NCBI GenBank assembly: GCA_900555435.1
Contig: USLH01000004.1
Span: forward strand, 1 to 35,160
Source: an uncultured Oscillospiraceae bacterium
GTDB lineage: Bacteria; Bacillota; Clostridia; Oscillospirales; Ruminococcaceae
DNA length: 35,160 bases
Direction: 5' to 3'
In this document: positions 32,124 to 35,160 of the stretch, in pieces
Numbering within the stretch: position 1 is the first letter of the stretch
Layout: each line of letters begins with the position of its first letter
Translations under genes and position numbers: made by a program
Notes under the pieces: model-generated
The model's input: only the letters and a program-made list of their open reading frames with translations
What the model was told of the DNA's origin: nothing
Databases searched by the model: none

Positions 32124-32261
32124 AAACGGCACCTCCGAAATTCTCATTAAAAATTATTACCAGCAGGCACCGTTAATAAACTTTATTTATTTTTTTTGTT
32201 TCGACAAAATTCACTTGCATTTGCAAAAACACAGCCACCGGATGACGGCGGCGGAAAGGTC

Positions 32262-32290
32262 TTGACAAATTCGCTCTAATGTGTTAGACT
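32262..32290 (+). promoter_or_regulatory. Promoter of the blaI-type operon
   Basis: -35 TTGACA (32262-32267), 17-bp spacer, -10 TAGACT (32285-32290). The -10 is overlapped by the first operator. Confidence 0.75.
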
Positions 32291-32316
32291 GAAATTGAGC
32301 TCTAATGCGTTAGAGC
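32275..32316. promoter_or_regulatory. Paired operators of the BlaI-type repressor
   Basis: Two dyads with the same core: TCTAATGTGTTAGA (32275-32288), over the -10, and the perfect GCTCTAATGCGTTAGAGC (32299-32316), over the start-site region. Binding of a BlaI dimer at each would block transcription. The half-site TCTAA/TTAGA differs from the classical staphylococcal TACA/TGTA boxes. Confidence 0.8.
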
Positions 32317-32334
32317 CGGAAAGGAGCGTTTATT

Positions 32335-32709
32335 ATGAGCACACCAAAGATTTTTGAAAGCGAGTACCGTTTTTGCCTTATTTTATGGGAATGCGAACCG
32401 ATTAAAAGCAGCGAGCTTGTAAAGCTTTGCAGGGATAAGCTCGGCTGGAAGCCCACCACAACCTACACCGTTATAAAGCGCTTATCCGAGCGGGGCATTG
32501 TGAAAAACGAAAACACGGTGGTTTCGTCCCTTGTAAGCCGCGAGCAGGCACAGGCGGCGGAAATAGACGAAATGGTGGAAAAAACCTTCGGCGGCTCTTT
32601 GCCGGCGTTTATAGCGGCATTTACAAAGCACCGCAGGCTTTCAGAGCGGGAAATCGATGAGGTTCAGCAGATGATAGACCGTTTCAGGGAGGGTGAAAGC
32701 AATGGGTGA
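32335..32709 (+). CDS. BlaI/MecI-family transcriptional repressor
   Basis: 124 residues. The winged helix is at the N-terminus (FCLILWECEPIKSSELVKLC, GWKPTTTYTVIKRLSERGIVKNE), followed by the helical dimerisation part (EEVEKTF-like EMVEKTFGGSLPAFIAAF, LSEREIDEVQQMIDRFRE). Family members repress resistance or wall-stress genes until a partner M56 protease signals. It follows two dyad operators and overlaps the M56 gene by 8 bp, so the pair is autoregulated. The ribosome site is AAGGAG. No beta-lactamase or PBP gene is in the window, so the trigger is unknown. Confidence 0.93.
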   Translation: MSTPKIFESEYRFCLILWECEPIKSSELVKLCRDKLGWKPTTTYTVIKRLSERGIVKNENTVVSSLVSREQAQAAEIDEMVEKTFGGSLPAFIAAFTKHRRLSEREIDEVQQMIDRFREGESNG

Positions 32710-34504
32710 TTTATTTGTATCCGTTCTTAATATGAGCATATCCGCCGCGTGGGTATTGCTTGCGGTGCTGATTCTCCGTTTGATCTTTAAAAAAGCACCG
32801 AAGCGCATAACCGTGCTGCTTTGGTGCATTGTGGGGCTGCGGCTTATAATGCCCTTTTCGGTTGAGAGTATTTTCAGCCTTATACCGAGTAATGAGACGG
32901 TGAGCAAAGCGTGGGACTCTCCCAGACCTAACCTTAACTCGGGTATCACCGTGATTGATAACGGGGTAAACAATTATTTGGAGGGTCATTATTTTGAGGG
33001 CGTTACAAGACCCGCCGGGCATTTTACCGATATTACAACAATAGCCGCCGCAGCTTGGCTTATAGGTGCAGCGGCGCTGCTTATATACACCGCAGTAAGC
33101 TTTTTCAGGCTTAAAAAAGGGTTGCGCACGGCTGTGCTTTGGCGCGATAATATTTTTCAAAGCGAAAAAATTTCCTCGCCTTTTGTTTTCGGAATTATAA
33201 AGCCTAAAATTTATCTGCCCTTCGGCATAACGGAGCGCAACGCAGAGAGTGTAATTCTGCATGAGCAGGCGCATATTTCCCGCAGGGATTATTTATGGAA
33301 GCCGCTGGGTTTCCTTCTTTTAAGCGTTCATTGGTTTAACCCGCTTATGTGGCTTGCATATATACTGTTTTGCAGGGATATTGAGTTCGCCTGTGATGAA
33401 AGGGCAATAGGTCTGTTGAACACCGATAAACGGGCGGATTATTCCGAGGCACTGCTCAATTGCAGCGCGGGGCGGCATATGCTTTTCGCATATCCTCCGG
33501 CGTTCGGCGAGGTGGACGTTAAAAGTCGGGTAAAAAGCGTGCTTAATTACAAAAAGCCCGCCTTTTGGTTAGCCGCCGCGGCGGTTATTGCGGGCATAGC
33601 TGCGTCCGTTTGCCTGCTTACAAGCCCCAAAACCGGCTCGAGCAGATCAGACAGTCTTGTGGTTCGGGATTGCATTGTAGAAGACGGGTGCGAGGGCATT
33701 GGCTATAAGCTTGTTTCAAGCACATACGAAAAAAATAATATATCTATCCGCGTTAAGTGGACTAATAAACGAAAAGAAGATCTTTATTTCGGTGAAGAAT
33801 TTAAGCTTTTTAAAACCGACGGCGACGCCGCCTGCACGCAGAAAAAAGCTACCGGCTTTGCCGCCGTGGGGAATATAATAAGCCCCGGCGGCAGCAAGAC
33901 CGAAATTTATAATTTATCGGCTTATTACGATATTGAGCCCGGGGTACAATACAGGCTTGAAAAAACCTTTTATTTAAAGAGCGCGAATGACAAAAAATAC
34001 AAAGCCTATATTGTTTTCAAAGCGGGCGAGGCTTTGGCTGAATATATGCCCGAAAAGGCAGCATATACTGAGCCTTCGTCCGACTATACGAATGATAATA
34101 TCCCCCAATTCAAAGTGGATAATTTCAGTTTTTCATTGCTTAAAAAAGAGCCTGCATCGTCCGAATGGGAAAAAATCGACGGACTTCAATCAGTAAGGCT
34201 TAAAAAATCGGAATTTGATAAATCGTTTTCAGGCGGAGTATGGGTCGACGGCTTATCGGCGAAGAAGCTCCGTCGGGATAATTTACACGCTTTTACGGCG
34301 TTTAATACAGACGGCAGCTTTTATTATCTGCTTGAGCAGAAAAACGGTGACGTTTATATTGCAAAGGGCAGCCAGCTGTCAGAGGATTTTCCCGTCAACT
34401 GGCTGTTTAAAATGAAGCGTACGGATGAAAACGGCAATATGAGCCTCGGTGAGCTGCAGAATGCGGTGTATCCGAGCGGCGGAAGCAATCGTCAGGAGCA
34501 ATAA
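32702..34504 (+). CDS. M56-family (BlaR1-like) membrane metallopeptidase with extracellular extension
   Basis: 600 residues from the ATG at 32702 (GGGAGGG upstream); an in-frame GTG at 32693 is possible. Hydrophobic segments lie at about 12-29, 35-52, 105-125, 200-225 and 286-306. The cytosolic zinc site is HEQAH (H187, E188, H191) with downstream FACDERAIG. The M56 protease half therefore matches BlaR1. After the last membrane segment there are about 290 extracellular residues that are not the penicillin-binding sensor of BlaR1: no SxxK-SxN-KTG set is seen. The first part (DCIVEDGCEGIGYKLVSSTYEKNNISIRVKW...) looks Ig-like. It likely senses envelope stress and frees BlaI targets by proteolysis. 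The stimulus is unknown. Confidence 0.88.
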   Translation: MGDLFVSVLNMSISAAWVLLAVLILRLIFKKAPKRITVLLWCIVGLRLIMPFSVESIFSLIPSNETVSKAWDSPRPNLNSGITVIDNGVNNYLEGHYFEGVTRPAGHFTDITTIAAAAWLIGAAALLIYTAVSFFRLKKGLRTAVLWRDNIFQSEKISSPFVFGIIKPKIYLPFGITERNAESVILHEQAHISRRDYLWKPLGFLLLSVHWFNPLMWLAYILFCRDIEFACDERAIGLLNTDKRADYSEALLNCSAGRHMLFAYPPAFGEVDVKSRVKSVLNYKKPAFWLAAAAVIAGIAASVCLLTSPKTGSSRSDSLVVRDCIVEDGCEGIGYKLVSSTYEKNNISIRVKWTNKRKEDLYFGEEFKLFKTDGDAACTQKKATGFAAVGNIISPGGSKTEIYNLSAYYDIEPGVQYRLEKTFYLKSANDKKYKAYIVFKAGEALAEYMPEKAAYTEPSSDYTNDNIPQFKVDNFSFSLLKKEPASSEWEKIDGLQSVRLKKSEFDKSFSGGVWVDGLSAKKLRRDNLHAFTAFNTDGSFYYLLEQKNGDVYIAKGSQLSEDFPVNWLFKMKRTDENGNMSLGELQNAVYPSGGSNRQEQ

Positions 34505-34526
34505 TGATGAGGAAATTTTCGGCGAA

Positions 34527-35066
34527 TTACAGCAATTCACTGTTGTAATGCGCTCTTTCTCCACCGATAAATTTCGGTCTGACCCTTGCAGCCAACACCT
34601 TTGCGCTGCCGATAAAATCGTTTTTGAGTCTTACGGGCACCGCGACCTTTTTCAGATGCATTCCGATAAGTGTAAAGCCTATGTCAAGCCCTGCGTCAGC
34701 TTTGATCTCCTCAAGCGCCGCAGGGTTTTTAAATGCCGCGTATGCCGCCGTTGCAAACGAGCCGCCCGCTTTTGGGAAGGGCACAACATTGACCGGCTCG
34801 GCATTCGGCACGGCGGCGCGCTCGCAAATCACGGCGCGGTTTAAGTGCTCGCAGCATTGTGCGGCTACAAATACGCCCTTCTCGTTTGCCGCGGCATAAA
34901 TTCCGTCGAAAACCTCCCTTGCAATTTCGGGGGACGAATCGGTTCCGATTTTTTCGCCCGAAATTTCACTTGTTGAGCAGCCGACTATGAGTATCTGACC
35001 CGATTTTAGACCCGCAATTTCAATTATTTCCTTTGCGGCGTTATATGCCTGATATTTATATTCCAT
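34527..35066 (-). CDS. ywlG: YwlG/UPF0340 (TIGR01440) family protein
   Basis: 179 residues from the ATG at 35066; an in-frame GTG nine bases upstream is the alternative. The family signature is clear: ILIVGCSTSEISGEKIGTDSSPEIA, FVAAQCCEHLNRAVICERA, VNVVPFPKAGGSFATAAY, and GLDIGFTLIGMHLKKVAVPVR. This is a conserved Firmicutes family with no established biochemical role; the C-C-E-H-L-N motif and glycine-rich stretches suggest an enzyme. It converges with the M56 gene and has its own promoter. Confidence 0.93.
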   Translation of the reverse strand: MEYKYQAYNAAKEIIEIAGLKSGQILIVGCSTSEISGEKIGTDSSPEIAREVFDGIYAAANEKGVFVAAQCCEHLNRAVICERAAVPNAEPVNVVPFPKAGGSFATAAYAAFKNPAALEEIKADAGLDIGFTLIGMHLKKVAVPVRLKNDFIGSAKVLAARVRPKFIGGERAHYNSELL

Positions 35067-35082
35067 ATTAATCACCGTAAAT

Positions 35083-35111
35083 ATAATACCACATTTTTTT
35101 ATAAAAGTAAA
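35083..35111 (-). promoter_or_regulatory. Promoter of the YwlG-family gene
   Basis: Minus strand -35 TTTACT (35106-35111), 17-bp spacer, -10 TATTAT (35083-35088). Confidence 0.55.
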
Positions 35112-35160
35112 TCGGACGACGCAAAACGGGTTCGGATTATTCTCGTTTGCCTAAAGTTTG

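Noticed and set aside
1..35160. tRNA or rRNA genes, complete insertion sequences and transposases
   Set aside because: None was recognised on either strand by eye; a tRNAscan or ISfinder run would settle it.

Overview
This window looks like a low- to mid-GC Firmicutes chromosome, probably a gut-type Clostridia (Oscillospirales/Ruminococcaceae-like). The basis is a sporulation sigma factor (SigG), choline-binding-type cell-wall repeats, a BlaI/M56 pair, Clostridia-style Crp/Fnr and ferredoxin genes, a SipW-type signal peptide and consensus sigma-A promoters. The genus cannot be fixed from the sequence alone.

Left part (about 1-21.3 kb, GC-rich by eye, Ile mostly ATC). It opens with two secreted cell-wall-binding proteins on the minus strand. 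uvrC follows on plus and meets a minus-strand envelope operon (AI-2E family permease, cardiolipin synthase, CmpB-like membrane protein) at a perfect bidirectional terminator. A BTAD regulator (minus) diverges from a tightly coupled tRNA operon: ybaK, a CCA-adding enzyme fused to a GNAT acetyltransferase, and gluQ. Behind gluQ lie a broken DHHW-family gene, a secreted metzincin with cell-wall repeats, a lipoprotein, and a MarR-regulated operon for a heterodimeric ABC exporter. A decayed PBPb-domain receptor remnant follows.

Middle (about 20.3-24.4 kb). A Crp/Fnr regulator and a ferredoxin-like protein diverge around a palindrome placed at about -41.5 of the ferredoxin promoter. Next come a 272-bp element made of six consecutive perfect hairpins, a SipW-type secreted beta-helix protein, a pair of inverted palindromic elements around a promoter, and a TetR remnant that keeps its promoter and terminator.

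Right part (about 24.4-35.2 kb, more AT-rich, frequent ATA codons). A complete type II-A CRISPR-Cas system occupies 24.45-31.28 kb: tracrRNA (minus), cas9, cas1, cas2, csn2, a leader ending in ATTTGAG, and ten repeats with nine 30-bp spacers. sigG, a BlaI repressor with two operators, an M56 membrane metallopeptidase with an extracellular extension, and a YwlG-family gene follow.

The best leads are the hairpin element at 21.87-22.14 kb, the -41.5 operator between regulator and ferredoxin, the CCA-GNAT fusion, the antisense layout of tracrRNA and the putative cas promoter, and the non-SpCas9-like PAM-contact region of Cas9. A codon-usage change near 21.3 kb should be checked as a possible recombination or assembly junction.
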